Shown one piece after another: positions 5,634-5,829 of a DNA stretch of 5,829 nt (positions are counted from its first letter, which is position 1; every line of letters begins with the position of its first letter). The notes beneath the pieces were generated by a model. It saw nothing but the letters and a program-made list of their open reading frames with translations, had not been told where the DNA came from and searched no databases. Location of the stretch: positions 1 through 5,829 of the forward strand of contig USKS01000111.1 of assembly GCA_900555345.1 (NCBI GenBank), written 5' to 3'. Source of the stretch: an uncultured Eubacteriales bacterium (GTDB lineage Bacteria; Bacillota_A; Clostridia; Oscillospirales; CAG-272). The translations under genes were made by a program, and so were the position numbers.

Positions 5634-5829
5634 ATGAACGACGGAAAATACAATAATGCTCCTCTCTCCGACGCCGAAAGGCTGCGCCTTATGCGTGAGA
5701 AGGCTTTCGGAGCCCCCCGCGCCCGCGGCACCGACTCCGAAAGGCGTGGCGGGACACGCAGTGACGGTGGCTTCCGCCGTCCCGCCTCCGGTGAAACGAA
5801 CGGAGCGCGCCGCGGCGCGGACGCCGCCC
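5634..5829 (+). CDS. Unrecognised protein, disordered N-terminus (runs off the window)
   Basis: Only the first 65 codons are in view and the frame is open at the edge. The start ATG (5634-5636) has an excellent GGGGAG site (5620-5625) eight bases upstream; an in-frame ATG at 5616 has none. The protein begins MNDGKYNNAPLSDAERLRLM, a short segment that may be helical (residues 11-25), then becomes an Arg/Gly/Ala/Ser-rich stretch (PRARG, SERRGG, GGFRRP, GARRGADAA) with almost no hydrophobic residues, so it is predicted to be disordered and strongly basic. Such tails often precede a membrane or catalytic domain in Gram-positive proteins (for example cell-wall enzymes or LytR-CpsA-Psr proteins), or occur in RNA-binding proteins. 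Nothing visible allows a choice. Confidence 0.8.
   Translation, partial: MNDGKYNNAPLSDAERLRLMREKAFGAPRARGTDSERRGGTRSDGGFRRPASGETNGARRGADAA

Noticed and set aside
5483..5731. 82-codon minus-strand frame with a hydrophobic segment.
   Set aside because: It overlaps the start of the well-supported gene at 5634 and has no ribosome binding site; the hydrophobic run is the reverse complement of its A-rich upstream region.

Overview
The window looks like chromosomal core sequence from a moderately GC-rich (high 50s percent by eye) Gram-positive anaerobe of the Clostridia, probably Oscillospiraceae-like. The basis is the gene order rpmG-secE-nusG-rplK-rplA, the protein signatures (NusG with a VTGFVGPGSKPVPL-type stretch, short single-span SecE, zinc-type L33), strong GGAGG ribosome binding sites and a Firmicute-style rplK leader. 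The lineage is an inference from family memory, not from a search. No phage, transposon, CRISPR, tRNA or rRNA was found.

Left part (1-2150, minus strand): the classic transcription/translation/secretion operon, read right to left. A consensus sigma-A promoter (2122-2150) leads through a ~120-nt hairpin-rich leader into rpmG (ribosomal protein L33, 49 aa), secE (translocase subunit), nusG (transcription elongation/termination factor), a 130-nt intergenic leader carrying a probable L1-binding RNA structure, rplK (L11), and rplA (L1), whose C-terminal part lies outside the window. If the leader call is right, L1 represses translation of its own operon by binding an rRNA mimic just upstream of the rplK ribosome binding site.

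Middle (2151-2336): the divergent intergenic region. It contains GC-rich palindromes flanked by the two back-to-back promoters; the right-hand one (2275-2303) drives glyA.

Right part (2337-5829, plus strand): glyA (serine hydroxymethyltransferase; serine to glycine plus a one-carbon unit on tetrahydrofolate), a small exported lipoprotein with a PsbP-like look, a group I (IscS/NifS-type) cysteine desulfurase that mobilises sulfur from cysteine, a 299-bp gene-free stretch rich in inverted repeats, and the beginning of a gene whose product starts with a disordered Arg/Gly/Ala-rich segment. glyA, the lipoprotein gene and the desulfurase gene have the same orientation with gaps of 60 and 16 nt, so they may be co-transcribed.

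No wholly new system is evident. The best non-routine signals are a 12-bp perfect inverted repeat inside the 5' end of the cysteine desulfurase coding sequence, with a competing alternative pairing; the two structured leaders in the ribosomal operon; and the inverted-repeat-rich gap at 5335-5633.
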